The translations under genes were made by a program, and so were the position numbers. From contig CADBRN010000027.1 in assembly GCA_902797025.1 (NCBI GenBank), forward strand, positions 1 through 33,012: a stretch of DNA of 33,012 bases, written 5' to 3'. The number at the start of each line of letters is the position of its first letter. Position 1 is the first letter of the stretch. The stretch comes from an uncultured Lachnospiraceae bacterium. Lineage in GTDB: Bacteria; Bacillota; Clostridia; Lachnospirales; Lachnospiraceae. Positions 32,941 to 33,012 of this stretch are shown in pieces. The notes below the pieces were generated by a model. It was not told the origin of the DNA. It did not search any database and was given only the letters and a program-made list of their open reading frames with translations.

Positions 32941-33012
32941 GCGCCTTTAGCTCAGTTGGTAGAGCAGTAGACTCTTAATCTATTTGTCCAGGGTTCGAGT
33001 CCCTGAAGGCGC
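32941..33012 (+). tRNA. tRNA-Lys (anticodon CTT)
   Basis: A full cloverleaf is visible. A 7-bp acceptor stem (GCGCCTT/AAGGCGC) is followed by D stem GCTC/GAGC, anticodon stem GTAGA/TCTAT and loop CTCTTAA with anticodon CTT (32974-32976). The T arm is CAGGG-TTCGAGT-CCCTG. The window ends at base 72, so the discriminator base and any encoded CCA are not seen. Confidence 0.96.

Overview
The window looks like a chromosomal segment of a Gram-positive anaerobe of class Clostridia, most likely a Lachnospiraceae relative. The evidence is a sortase/LPxxG pilus operon, a DUF4250 protein, AddAB in place of RecBCD, a flavin reductase-rubredoxin fusion, strong AGGAGG ribosome binding sites and TTGACA/TATAAT-type promoters, all in G+C-rich DNA. 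It is gene-dense with almost no mobile DNA. I place it by gene content only, so the genus is open.

Layout. (1) 1-2376: the 3' end of clpB, a convergent DUF4250 gene, a minus-strand YoaK-type membrane protein and the promoter region of a MATE efflux pump. (2) 2376-3761: the MATE transporter. (3) 3788-11137: a four-gene pilus operon with its own promoter and operator-like repeats. It encodes an isopeptide-domain pilin, a class C sortase, a short pilin with a YPK motif, and a 1176-residue wall-anchored protein that starts with a subtilisin-type protease. (4) 11134-17292: an FMN riboswitch operon, ribD-ribE-ribBA-ribH, then a HAD phosphatase and pepT. A short sequence resembling the 5' end of a group IIC intron lies right after the riboswitch terminator. 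(5) 17322-18900: thiC under a TPP riboswitch, closed by a terminator. (6) 18936-29711: a promoter followed by a methyltransferase, hslO, nadE, addB and addA, tightly packed. (7) 29762-31705: the flavin reductase-rubredoxin fusion and a PLP aminotransferase, then a terminator. (8) 31706-33012: a 460-base non-coding stretch with palindromes and a cluster of DnaA boxes, then trmB and tRNA-Lys(CTT).

How the parts work together. The rib block encodes the riboflavin pathway from GTP and ribulose 5-phosphate. Its HAD enzyme, overlapping ribH by four bases, is the natural candidate for the dephosphorylation step. FMN and TPP switches control neighbouring cofactor operons. The pilus operon has no visible terminator of its own, so read-through would enter the FMN riboswitch.

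The observations most worth following are the protease built into a sortase substrate of a pilus operon, the nested repeats on the pilus promoter, the group IIC-like fragment in the rib leader, and the DnaA-box cluster far from any dnaA gene. No CRISPR array, integrase, transposase or rRNA was seen.
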